Assembly: GCA_963169455.1 (NCBI GenBank)
Contig: CAUJDW010000093.1
Span: 33,622 to 97,621, forward strand
Length of the DNA stretch: 64,000 nt
Origin: Bacteroidota bacterium
Lineage (GTDB): Bacteria; Bacteroidota; Bacteroidia; Chitinophagales; Saprospiraceae
Direction of reading: 5' to 3'
Shown: piece by piece, positions 46,902 through 54,628 of the stretch
Numbering within the stretch: position 1 is the first letter of the stretch
Layout of the letters: every line of letters begins with the position of its first letter
Translations under genes and position numbers: made by a program
Notes under the pieces: model-generated
Databases searched by the model: none
Seen by the model: only the letters and a program-made list of their open reading frames with translations
Told to the model about the DNA's origin: nothing

Positions 46902-46938
46902 TTTTATCAAAAAAATTCCAGGAATTTTTTTGATAAAA
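46902..46938. promoter_or_regulatory. Perfect 37-bp palindrome upstream of T9SS copy 1
   Basis: TTTTATCAAAAAAATTCC (46902-46919), a single central A, and its exact reverse complement (46921-46938) form a perfect palindrome 70 bp before the ATG at 46832. A further TTTTATCAA lies at 46966-46974. It may be an operator for a dimeric regulator or a leader hairpin. The equivalent intergenic region of copy 2 also has an AT-rich palindrome. Confidence 0.7.
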
Positions 46939-47010
46939 CATTTTAAACCAAATAATTAAAGTTTATTTTATCAATAAATAACTATTTGGGACTCCCCAGC
47001 GGCATTATAT

Positions 47011-47096
47011 GGAACGCTGGCCTGTGCCCACGGCGCAGGCAAAGCCCCTCCAAGGGCTCCCCGGCCATCACATCGCGAGCCACAGGCCAGTGTTCC
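47011..47096. repeat. 16-bp inverted repeat with AAC...GTT ends
   Basis: GGAACGCTGGCCTGTG (47011-47026) pairs with CACAGGCCAGTGTTCC (47081-47096) at 15 of 16 positions. The 54-bp interior is GC-rich, unlike the AT-rich surroundings of this 303-bp divergent region (46833-47135). Its AAC and GTT ends recall the palindromes found between the genes at 55.8-63.5 kb, but here it sits upstream of a start codon (47136). It may be an inserted MITE-like element. Confidence 0.65.
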
Positions 47097-47135
47097 AACC
47101 CAAGTAGCCACCAATTAAACACGTAAATAACGGAT

Positions 47136-48533
47136 ATGAAAGGAAGCCGTTTGGTCAGCCTGATGGCCACACTGGACAAATCGGAAGCCCGTGCGCTGCG
47201 GAAGTTTCTCGCCTCACCATTTTTCAACCACCGCCAGGATGTCTGTGCGCTATTTGAATTCCTGTTAAAGCGCCAGGACGATCTGCCCGGCAAGGAGCGG
47301 GTTTTTGCCCACCTCTATCCGGGCCAGGCCTACGACGCCCGGCAGGTACGTTACGCCATGAGCTGGCTGCTGAAGCTGATCGAGCAATATCTGGCGCTGC
47401 AACCCTTCCTGGAAGATGAGCCCCGGCAGAAGGCCGCCCTGCTGCGGGCCTACCGCCTCAGGCAATTGCCCGGGCATTTCAGGCAAAGCCTGCGGGCGGC
47501 GCGGCAGCAACACCAGAACCAGCCCCTGCGCCATGCCGAATACTTCGACAGCGAATACCAGTTACAACAGGAGCAGTACCAGTTTACCGCCGCCCAGAAG
47601 CGCGTCAGGGAACACAACCTTCAGGAAGTATCAGACAGCCTCGACCTGGCTTACATCGCGCGGAAGCTGCGGCAGGCGTGCCTGCTGCTTTCCCACCAGG
47701 CTGTGTACCAGCGGGAGTATGACTTCGGCATGCTGGAGGCCGTGATCCATCACGTGGAGAGCAGGGGCCTGCTGGGCATACCGGCCGTGGCCATTTATTA
47801 CCACTGTTACTTTGCATTGTCAGGACAGGATGCAGACGCCCATTTCCGCGCCTTCCACGCCCTGTTGCTGCAGCAGGGCGGCCTGTTTCCCGCCCACGAA
47901 ACCCGCGACCTCTATCTCCTGGCGGTCAACTATTGCATCCGCCGGCTCAACGAAGGGGAAGAAGCTTACGCCCGGGAAGGGCTGGAGCTTTACAAAAAGG
48001 GGCTGGAAAACGGCCTGCTCGCCCCGGACGGCGGCCTCTCCCGCTTTACCTACCGCAATGCCGTGGCCATGGCGCTCAAGGAAAAGGAACTGGAATGGGC
48101 CGAACAATTCATCCAGCAATACAAGGAGAACTTGCCCCGGGACCACCGGGAGAGCATGTACAGCTTCAGCCTCGCCCGCCTGTCCTACGAGCGCAGGCAG
48201 TACGGGCAGGTGCTGGAATTGCTGCAGAAAGCCGAATACGAAGACCTGCTGCTCAACCTGGCAGCCAAAACCCTGCTGCTGAAAACCTACTACGAACTGG
48301 GCGAAGGGCCGCTGCTGGAATCCCACCTCGACGCCATGAAGGTGTTCCTGCAACGCAAGGGCATCATCGGCTACCACCGGCGGAATTACCGCAACATCGT
48401 CCGCTATACCCTGCAACTGCTGCACCTCAAACCCCACAGCCGCCAGGCCCGCCGGCTGCTCCGGGAAAAGATCGAAAAGGAAAAAGTGCTGACCGAAAAA
48501 GCCTGGCTGCTGGCCCAGCTCGGTGGGCAGTAA
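47136..48533 (+). CDS. Helical repeat protein of unknown function, copy 1
   Basis: A 465-residue, almost entirely alpha-helical soluble protein without signal peptide or membrane segments. It is clearly paralogous to the protein at 53198-54610. Both open with a motif of the form L.T..K.EAR.LRK.L.SP..N.R.DV..LFE, share NLQEVSDSLD/NLQEVSDALD and LSHQAVY/LAHQAVY at about residues 165-200, and end in a basic region followed by EK.WLL or EKEWFL. I recognise this as a hypothetical family of Bacteroidota but know no function. The helix-pair texture suggests TPR-like stacking. It is divergent from a T9SS protein gene, and the pairing recurs, which suggests a linked role. Confidence 0.75.
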   Translation: MKGSRLVSLMATLDKSEARALRKFLASPFFNHRQDVCALFEFLLKRQDDLPGKERVFAHLYPGQAYDARQVRYAMSWLLKLIEQYLALQPFLEDEPRQKAALLRAYRLRQLPGHFRQSLRAARQQHQNQPLRHAEYFDSEYQLQQEQYQFTAAQKRVREHNLQEVSDSLDLAYIARKLRQACLLLSHQAVYQREYDFGMLEAVIHHVESRGLLGIPAVAIYYHCYFALSGQDADAHFRAFHALLLQQGGLFPAHETRDLYLLAVNYCIRRLNEGEEAYAREGLELYKKGLENGLLAPDGGLSRFTYRNAVAMALKEKELEWAEQFIQQYKENLPRDHRESMYSFSLARLSYERRQYGQVLELLQKAEYEDLLLNLAAKTLLLKTYYELGEGPLLESHLDAMKVFLQRKGIIGYHRRNYRNIVRYTLQLLHLKPHSRQARRLLREKIEKEKVLTEKAWLLAQLGGQ

Positions 48534-48584
48534 GCCACGGGGCGACTGAACACAGGGAACATCATGGCGAGATACCCCGTGGCT
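48533..48584. terminator. Stem-loop directly after helical gene copy 1
   Basis: AGCCACGGGG (48533-48542) pairs perfectly with CCCCGTGGCT (48575-48584). The loop is 32 bases and no strong T-tract follows. Two more GC hairpins lie just beyond (48602-48647 with CTCGCCG/CGGCGAG arms, and 48675-48704 with TTCGGCGG/CCGCCGAA arms). Together they may end the plus-strand transcript, though none is a textbook intrinsic terminator. Confidence 0.4.
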
Positions 48585-48914
48585 GGCCAGCCAGATTAAT
48601 CCTCGCCGCGCTTCAGCCTGGCTTTCGCCCGCGGCGGCTACGGCGAGTAAAAAACAGAAACCACCTGCCCGGCCTTCGGCGGTTGCGAATGCTGAGCCGC
48701 CGAAAAGCATGGGCCTCGAACCTGGGCTAAGGCTCTGTCAACTGACTGCGGGAAAAGCGGGGGGAAACGATGCGCCGGAAAAAAAATTGGGATGGAACAG
48801 GAAAAAAAATATAAAAAATTTTGCCCAATATATATTTTTTCTACTTTTGTTACAGGTTTGTTAAAAAGCGAGTTTAAGACGACTATCAATAAGGCGACTC
48901 AGCCCGGAACAAAG

Positions 48915-48994
48915 CAAAAAAAAAGCTCCGCCATCCCGGCGGAGCCTCTCGCTAATAACAAATCATAATCTCATGAAATAATAAGACGACCTAA
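48915..48994 (-). repeat. 80-bp terminator-bearing repeat, copy 1
   Basis: This differs at only 3 of 80 positions from 49826-49905. It contains an 8-bp perfect GC stem (48925-48932 with 48938-48945, five-base loop). On the minus strand this is followed by nine T residues, which makes an intrinsic terminator for leftward transcription. The other 44 bp (GCTAATAACAAATCATAATC...) are AT-rich and equally conserved. It lies about 100 bp beyond the remnant 3' end of a decayed T9SS gene. Confidence 0.88.
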
Positions 48995-49051
48995 TTCTTT
49001 GGAAAAAACGAAATTCTCTTTATCAAAGTTTACTTGATGTCAGGTTTTTGC

Positions 49052-49081
49052 GGTTCCTTGCCAAAAATATGGCAAGGAACC
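49052..49081. other. Perfect 11-bp stem-loop in 3' flank of decayed T9SS gene
   Basis: GGTTCCTTGCC (49052-49062) pairs exactly with GGCAAGGAACC (49071-49081) over an 8-base AT loop. A matching hairpin with GGTTCCCTGCCGG arms lies in the same place downstream of the intact gene (49964-50003). The position is conserved while the sequence has diverged, so the structure itself may matter. Confidence 0.6.
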
Positions 49082-49089
49082 TTCAGGCA

Positions 49090-49620
49090 TTGGGATTATG
49101 ATCATTGTACTTTGAGCCGTACTCTTTTCTCTTCCTCCTCTTATATCCATTCTCGAAGTACATTCCGGCTGAATAGTAAATGGATCATTCTGGACTTTTT
49201 CAAAACGTTTATATTGTCCTGTTCAAAGTTTCAAAAGTGGTAGCAGCACTTATCGAACATCCCTGCGAGTTTCGGTTTTTGGGCAATTCGGGATTTGGGA
49301 TTTGGGAGTTGCAGGCCTTGCTCTCTCGCGCTGCCACCGGCGGCAAATCAATTGATGAAGTTGGTTCGGTTCCGATGAGTTTCATATAATCGGTACTGAC
49401 TTTGCTGTTCGTAGTCTTTGGGATAGCCTCTCAATAATTTTTCGGAACCACTTTTTCGCGTTTACCGTTTGCCGATCCCCGATCTTTTTCAGGGGCCTCA
49501 GGCGTTGAGCTCTTGTCTTTGCTCCTTGCCTTTCGTTTACAGTACAAATATGCTATGCTTTTCCTCCCAGGACAAAGACAAAAATCGGCATTTGTTGATG
49601 AAAATTGCTTAAAAACAGAC
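49090..49620 (-). pseudogene. Remnant of a third T9SS propeller gene
   Basis: No intact gene fills the 1.49-kb gap 48534-50023, but its middle looks like a mostly deleted relative of the gene at 50024-52936. At 49150-49180 the minus strand reads SAGMYFENG, matching PAGTYFYSL in the sorting tail of the intact gene. The DNA after it aligns base by base with that gene's 3' flank (ATGATC...ATCCC, then a GGTTCC hairpin, then the 80-bp repeat). At about 49579-49620 the words ACAAAGACAAAAA and TTTGTTGA with A-rich text repeat the region just upstream of the intact gene's leader (53050-53085). Only about 400 bp of scrambled body remain between. Boundaries are approximate. Confidence 0.6.
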
Positions 49621-49825
49621 TGGCACGAAAGCAAGGATAAAAATAAATAATTGATATACAGCAACATAAGCTAAAAAAACAAAAACACACTTGTTGATGA
49701 AAAATTATTTTTTCCCGGAAAATCAGCTGAAAAAAAATAAAAAAATGCCCTTTTTTGCCGGCCCGAACGCCCCCCTGCAGGACAAACCGCGACAATGGCT
49801 TTAATCCGCTGTTTCGCAAAGGGGG

Positions 49826-49905
49826 CAAAAAAAAAGCTCCGCCGTCCCGGCGGAGCCTCCTGCTAATAACAAATCATAATCTCATGAAATAATAAGACGA
49901 CCTAA
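49826..49905 (-). repeat. 80-bp terminator-bearing repeat, copy 2
   Basis: Second copy of the repeat at 48915-48994. The GC stem is GCTCCGCC (49836-49843) with GGCGGAGC (49849-49856), and on the minus strand nine T residues follow. It lies 120-200 bp beyond the stop codon of the T9SS gene ending at 50024 and should terminate that transcript. The conserved 44-bp AT-rich part lies between the gene and the hairpin, in the 3' untranslated region. Confidence 0.88.
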
Positions 49906-49963
49906 AATTCTTTATTTAAACGCCGGAACCGGCGCAGAAATTATTCAGTCTCAGGGCATTTTT

Positions 49964-50003
49964 GGTTCCCTGCCGGACAAAAAGAGTTGCCGGCAGGGGA
50001 ACC
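49964..50003. other. Stem-loop in 3' flank of T9SS copy 2
   Basis: GGTTCCCTGCCGG (49964-49976) pairs with CCGGCAGGGGAACC (49990-50003) with one bulged base, only 20 bp after the stop codon at 50024. No T-tract follows, so termination probably occurs at the 80-bp repeat beyond it. Confidence 0.55.
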
Positions 50004-50023
50004 ATCAGCTTTTGGGATCATGT

Positions 50024-52936
50024 TTAGCGGACGATCAGGCTGCCGCTGCCTACTAATTTTCCTTCAGATTTCAAGCTGTAGAAATACGTTCCGGCCGGCA
50101 TCGCCCTGCGGCGGAAAGTGTACAAGCCTTCCCGTACTTCGTCGTATTGGATCAATTGCCCATTGGCATTGAAAAGGGTGAATTCGAGTTTTTTGCCTGC
50201 CGGCCAGCCTTCCACTTCCAGGGTGACGAAGTCCACAAAGGGGTTCGGATAGGCTTTGACCCTGAGCCCGGGCTCAGCCCCGGGCTCATCGATATCGGTC
50301 GGCAGAAAATCAATCAGCACTTCCAGGCTGTCCGCCCCGATCACGTGGCGGACGGCATTGGTTTGAATGGGCGGGTAGTAGTCGAAAATGACCGTGCCCC
50401 TGTTTTCGACCACCGTGCCCAGCGGGTTGCCGGGCTTCTGCCCAAGCCTGAGTTCGACGAATCCGTAGGAAGCCGGCTCATTGCCGCTGGGGTCCATCGG
50501 CAACTGAATGTCGTCGAAGGTGAGCTTGATGACGCCGGTGTGGTACACCTCCAGCGAATAGGGATGGCTGCTTGCACCGGGGATAACGGCTCCGGGGTCG
50601 AGCGCTGCGGGCAGTGTATCGCGGATCACCACCCTCGATATGGTGTCATTGCCCAGGTTGCGGAAGACGAAGCGGTAGGTGATGTCCATATCGGCGGCGA
50701 TCACCGAGTCGCGCAACCCCTTGGGGTGCCGAAGCAGCGCCACTTCCTGCATGTCAGCCATTACTTCGTTGACCTGGATGGACACAGAGGGGTTGAGTTC
50801 ATCTTCCGGGAATTGTCCCAGGAAGCCTGTGCTGTATGGCTGCCCATCCTCTACACAGCCTTCGATGGCCACCGTCGGATAGCTGTTGCCGGGATGGCCT
50901 TCCGATTGTTCCGCAACGACCCGGTAAGTAGCGCCGTCGCCCTTGAACCGGACAGGCACCTCCTGATCCGGGTTCAGCTGGAACTGCTGCAGGAAGACCA
51001 CCACATCTTCTTCCACGATGAAATAATTCTTCGACTCGGACATAGGCTCCTGCCCGATGTTCCGGATGCGGAAGTCCAGAGAGTCGTTGACGCACTGGCC
51101 TTCCACGATAATGCTGGCCCCGTCCCAGTTGGGGTCCGGAGCAGTGCAGATCGTATCGGGGTAAATATGGGCCATGACCAGCCCCGCCTGCCCCATGGCG
51201 ATGCCCTCACAAGCCATTAATGTGTTGACGGTGAAGGAACCGCCGCTGTTGAAGGGGACATCCCCCAGTTCAAAAGTGTACAGCTGCCCGTCGAAGGTGA
51301 AGGGCAGGCTGGCGCTGGCGAGAGACAGCTCGTCGTCCAGGCTCAGCTCCACGTAGGCGCTCTGCGCGTCCGTGGTGCCGTTGTTGGCGTAACTCACCGT
51401 GTACACCACCTCCGTGCAGGGCGCCAGGAAAGGCGTGGATACGTCCACCTCCATATATGGGCAAACGACGTTGGTGGATTTGATGGGGAAGTTGACCGTG
51501 GTGGTGTCGTAAAAATTGGTCAGGGTCAGGTTGACGCCGTTGGGCGAACAGCTCTCCCAGTAGGAATTGATGGGAATGGCCTCCACGACGTAATTGCCCG
51601 TATCGACCCGGATGATGTAATTGCCGTCGGCGCCCGTGGAGCCGAAATAGGTCTGATCCTCGCCGCGGGCGCGCACCAGCCAGCCGGAAAACGGCGGTTC
51701 GGTGGGGTTGAGCAGGCAGTTCTCGTTCTGATCGTAAAAGACCTTGCCCCTGATATAGTTGGTGTATATGTCGCCGTTCCCGTCGGTCAGGGTCAGCACC
51801 ATATCATTGACGAAGGTGAGAAACAGGCCGGCGGAGCCGGTGATGACATAGCCGCCATCGTGGGTGGGCGCGATGCTCTGCGCTTCGTCGGCATTGATCA
51901 CGTCGCCGGTGTGGTTGAACCACATCAGGCCGCCGCCGGGGGCATATTTCCCGATCAGGAAATCCGTGTTGACGCCGCTGACCTCTGTCAGCCCGGCGAT
52001 GACGAGGCTGCCGTCGGGCAGTTCGATGATGGAATTGGCCGCATCGCCTCCGCCGAATACGTCATCGATGGACTCCCAGAGCTGGTTGCCCTGCCCGTCG
52101 TATTTCCACAGGGCCACGTCGGGGTTGTTGCCGCTGAAGCCTGCGATGACGAAGTTGCCGTCCTGCGTTGCGACGATGTCATTTCCGGCCTCTTCTTCGA
52201 GGGTGGAAACGGAGCGCTTCCAGATGGTTTCGCCTTCGGCATCGAGCCGGTAAACCACCATGTCGCCGCCAAAAGCGATGGGAGGCGGCTGGGGGTTATC
52301 CTCCGTGCCGCAAAGCACATAACCGCCTTCGAATGCGATGGCGGCCCTGGCTTCTTCGCCCCGGGTGGTGCCGAATATTTTCCGCCACTGCTCATCGCCG
52401 TTCTCATCGACTTTGAGCAGGAAGATATCTTCATTGGAGTTGGGGCTGCTGTAAACGGCCATGCCCACGAGCAGATAACCTCCGTCAGGAGCCGCGACGA
52501 TATCGTTGATCCGGAGGCTGTGGGCGCTGGGGTCGGAATAAGAGCGGTGCCACTGCTTTTTGCCTTGTTCGCTGATCTTGAGCAGGTAGGCTTCGAAAGG
52601 GCCCGAAGAGCTCTGAAAGGAAATCTCGCCGGCGATCAGATAGGCGCCATCCGGGGCCTGAAGGACGGCATTGGCATATTCCGTAAAGCCGTCGTCAAAG
52701 GTTTCTTCCCATACCAGCGTGCCGTCCACATCCGTCTTGACGGCGTAAACGTCGATGTCCTGATCCTGAAAACTCGGAAACGACTCGCTGTACCCGATCA
52801 CGAGGTAGCCCAGGTCTGCGGTTTGGATAACGGCCAGGCCCTGGTCTTCTTTATTGCCTCCAAACGACTTTTCCCAGCCCTGGGCCCAGGCAGGCGCAGA
52901 GCACAACAAGGCAAATGCGGGGAGCAGATGCCTCAT
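50024..52936 (-). CDS. T9SS-secreted beta-propeller protein, copy 2
   Basis: A 970-residue exported protein, counted from the ATG at 52936, which opens the signal peptide MRHLLPAFALLCSAPAWAQ. An ATG at 52984 would add 16 residues. Propeller-type repeats (GYVLCGTEDN, GNFVIAGFSGN, GSLVIAGLTE, GYVITGSAG) fill about the first 360 residues. These are followed by a regulatory-like fold (EPPFSGWLVRARGEDQTYFG), MEVDVSTPFLAPCTEVVYTV, a DUF11-like block, the pre-tail domain (RGTVIFDYYPPIQTNAVRHV) and a T9SS tail (VKAYPNPFVDFVTLEVEG). Domain order and several stretches match the gene at 43935-46832. It is divergent from helical gene copy 2. Ligand and function are unknown. Confidence 0.86.
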   Translation of the reverse strand: MRHLLPAFALLCSAPAWAQGWEKSFGGNKEDQGLAVIQTADLGYLVIGYSESFPSFQDQDIDVYAVKTDVDGTLVWEETFDDGFTEYANAVLQAPDGAYLIAGEISFQSSSGPFEAYLLKISEQGKKQWHRSYSDPSAHSLRINDIVAAPDGGYLLVGMAVYSSPNSNEDIFLLKVDENGDEQWRKIFGTTRGEEARAAIAFEGGYVLCGTEDNPQPPPIAFGGDMVVYRLDAEGETIWKRSVSTLEEEAGNDIVATQDGNFVIAGFSGNNPDVALWKYDGQGNQLWESIDDVFGGGDAANSIIELPDGSLVIAGLTEVSGVNTDFLIGKYAPGGGLMWFNHTGDVINADEAQSIAPTHDGGYVITGSAGLFLTFVNDMVLTLTDGNGDIYTNYIRGKVFYDQNENCLLNPTEPPFSGWLVRARGEDQTYFGSTGADGNYIIRVDTGNYVVEAIPINSYWESCSPNGVNLTLTNFYDTTTVNFPIKSTNVVCPYMEVDVSTPFLAPCTEVVYTVSYANNGTTDAQSAYVELSLDDELSLASASLPFTFDGQLYTFELGDVPFNSGGSFTVNTLMACEGIAMGQAGLVMAHIYPDTICTAPDPNWDGASIIVEGQCVNDSLDFRIRNIGQEPMSESKNYFIVEEDVVVFLQQFQLNPDQEVPVRFKGDGATYRVVAEQSEGHPGNSYPTVAIEGCVEDGQPYSTGFLGQFPEDELNPSVSIQVNEVMADMQEVALLRHPKGLRDSVIAADMDITYRFVFRNLGNDTISRVVIRDTLPAALDPGAVIPGASSHPYSLEVYHTGVIKLTFDDIQLPMDPSGNEPASYGFVELRLGQKPGNPLGTVVENRGTVIFDYYPPIQTNAVRHVIGADSLEVLIDFLPTDIDEPGAEPGLRVKAYPNPFVDFVTLEVEGWPAGKKLEFTLFNANGQLIQYDEVREGLYTFRRRAMPAGTYFYSLKSEGKLVGSGSLIVR

Positions 52937-53082
52937 GGCGGCGAACGCGGCTGAGATTAGTGTATGTCCTTTTGACTGCGTCATTAGCGATTGTTTTAGG
53001 CCGTTACCTTTTTTTCCTGGTACAAAAATGTTCTGTTCCATAAGAAAAAACAAAGACAAAAAATAAAGTTTGTTGACTAAAA

Positions 53083-53134
53083 ATCAATATTTTTACCTGA
53101 CCGATAAAAACCTAAAAAAGGTCAAAATATTGAT
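53083..53134. promoter_or_regulatory. AT-rich inverted repeat between T9SS copy 2 and helical copy 2
   Basis: ATCAATATTTT (53083-53093) pairs exactly with AAAATATTGAT (53124-53134), with GACC/GGTC extending the stem inward. A second small palindrome, AATATTG/CAATATT, overlaps it at 53126-53144. It occupies the same kind of place as the 37-bp palindrome of copy 1, in the 261-bp divergent region, 64 bp before the helical gene. It is a candidate operator or leader structure. Confidence 0.55.
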
Positions 53135-53197
53135 AAGCAATATTTTACGCATTAAATCATTCCTTTTGTTTGTTGACCGATATACAGTACCTTTTCT

Positions 53198-54610
53198 ATG
53201 GAAAACAGCCATCTGACCGCGGTGTTGCGTACCTTCTCCAAAAAGGAGGCCCGGGATTTAAGGAAGTGGTTGAATTCACCGGCGCACAACCAGCGCGAGG
53301 ATGTCACGCAATTGTTCGAATACCTGATGGCGGGGGCGCACCTGGAAGAAGACAAGTTCCTCCAGAAAGAGCGGGTTTTTTCGAAACTGTTCCCGGACGA
53401 AGCCTACGATGACGCCAAGTTACGGCAAAGCATGCACTTCCTGCTCAAGTCGGTGGAAGAATTTCTCATCTACCAGGAGCTGCACGAGGACGAAGCCCGC
53501 TCCCGCATGGCCCTGGCCAGCGTGTACCGGAAGCGCAAACTGGACAAGGCTTTCCAGAAGACCATCAAATCAGTAGAAACGCTTCAGGAGGCCGCCCCCT
53601 ATCGGAACGAGCAGTTTTTGCGCAACGAATACCTGCTCCAGCTCGAAAAGTACAACTTCCAGGAAGGCAAAAAACGCACCATCGAGATGAACCTCCAGGA
53701 AGTGTCCGACGCCCTCGATACGACCTTCCTGGCCGACAAACTCCGCCAGAGCTGCCTCATGCTGGCCCACCAGGCCGTGTACAACGCCCAGTACAACATC
53801 GGGCTGCTCGATGAAGTACTCCGCTTCGTGGAAGGGGGAGCCTACCTGCAACACCCCGCCATCGCGATCTATTACTATGGCTACAAAGCCGTCACCGATG
53901 AGTCCGGGCAGCTCTACTTCCAGCACCTGCGCAGGGAAATCCAGAAGAACAAAGACCTTTTTCCCCATTCGGAACTGAGGGACATCTACCTCATGGCCAT
54001 CAACTACTCCATCCGCCAGGTCAATAAAATGGGCAAGGAACACTACCTGCGGGAGCTTTTCGAACTGTACCGCAACGGCATCGAGAACAAAATCCTGATC
54101 GAGCACAACGAACTGTCGCGCTTCACTTTCCGCAACACCATCAATACCGGCATTTCCCTCAAGGAGTTCGACTGGATCAACAACTTCATCGACGAGTACC
54201 AGGTTTACCTGCCCGCCCAGCACCGCGAAAACCTGGTCCAGTTCTCCCGCGCCCGCCTGCATTTCGCCAAAAAGGAATATAAAAAAGCCATGCGCCTGCT
54301 GGCCCAGTCGGACTTCGACGACATCCTGACCAACCTCTACAGCAAGTCCATGCTGATCATGATGTATTACGAAGAGGATGAACTGGACGCCCTCGAATCC
54401 CTCATCGAAAGCATGCGCACCTACATGCGCCGCAAGGAAGTGATGGGCTCCTACAAAAACATCTACAGCAACCTCATCAAATACACCAAAAAGCTCATCC
54501 GCATCAATCCTTACGACAAGGAGGAAAAGGACAGGCTGGCCCTTGAAATCCAGGGTACTTCCCCGCTCCCGGAAAAGGAGTGGTTTTTGAAACAACTCGA
54601 AAAAATTTAG
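53198..54610 (+). CDS. Helical repeat protein of unknown function, copy 2
   Basis: A 470-residue helical protein paralogous to the one at 47136-48533 (similar length, shared N-terminal SKKEARDLRKWLNSP motif, NLQEVSDALDTTFLADKLRQ, and the final EKEWFLKQLEKI). There is no signal peptide. The middle contains conserved-looking ELSRFTFRNTINTG, matching GLSRFTYRNAVAMA in copy 1. It is 19 bp upstream of aroB, so the two are probably co-transcribed, and it is divergent from a T9SS propeller gene. No enzymatic motif is visible. A scaffold or regulatory role is possible but not supported directly. Confidence 0.76.
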   Translation: MENSHLTAVLRTFSKKEARDLRKWLNSPAHNQREDVTQLFEYLMAGAHLEEDKFLQKERVFSKLFPDEAYDDAKLRQSMHFLLKSVEEFLIYQELHEDEARSRMALASVYRKRKLDKAFQKTIKSVETLQEAAPYRNEQFLRNEYLLQLEKYNFQEGKKRTIEMNLQEVSDALDTTFLADKLRQSCLMLAHQAVYNAQYNIGLLDEVLRFVEGGAYLQHPAIAIYYYGYKAVTDESGQLYFQHLRREIQKNKDLFPHSELRDIYLMAINYSIRQVNKMGKEHYLRELFELYRNGIENKILIEHNELSRFTFRNTINTGISLKEFDWINNFIDEYQVYLPAQHRENLVQFSRARLHFAKKEYKKAMRLLAQSDFDDILTNLYSKSMLIMMYYEEDELDALESLIESMRTYMRRKEVMGSYKNIYSNLIKYTKKLIRINPYDKEEKDRLALEIQGTSPLPEKEWFLKQLEKI

Positions 54611-54628
54611 CGCGTTCAGCTAACGGCC

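Noticed and set aside
49034..49389. Small plus-strand ORFs in the 48.5-50 kb gap
   Set aside because: They overlap the remnant of the minus-strand T9SS gene and its hairpin, have no ribosome-binding context and no recognisable product.
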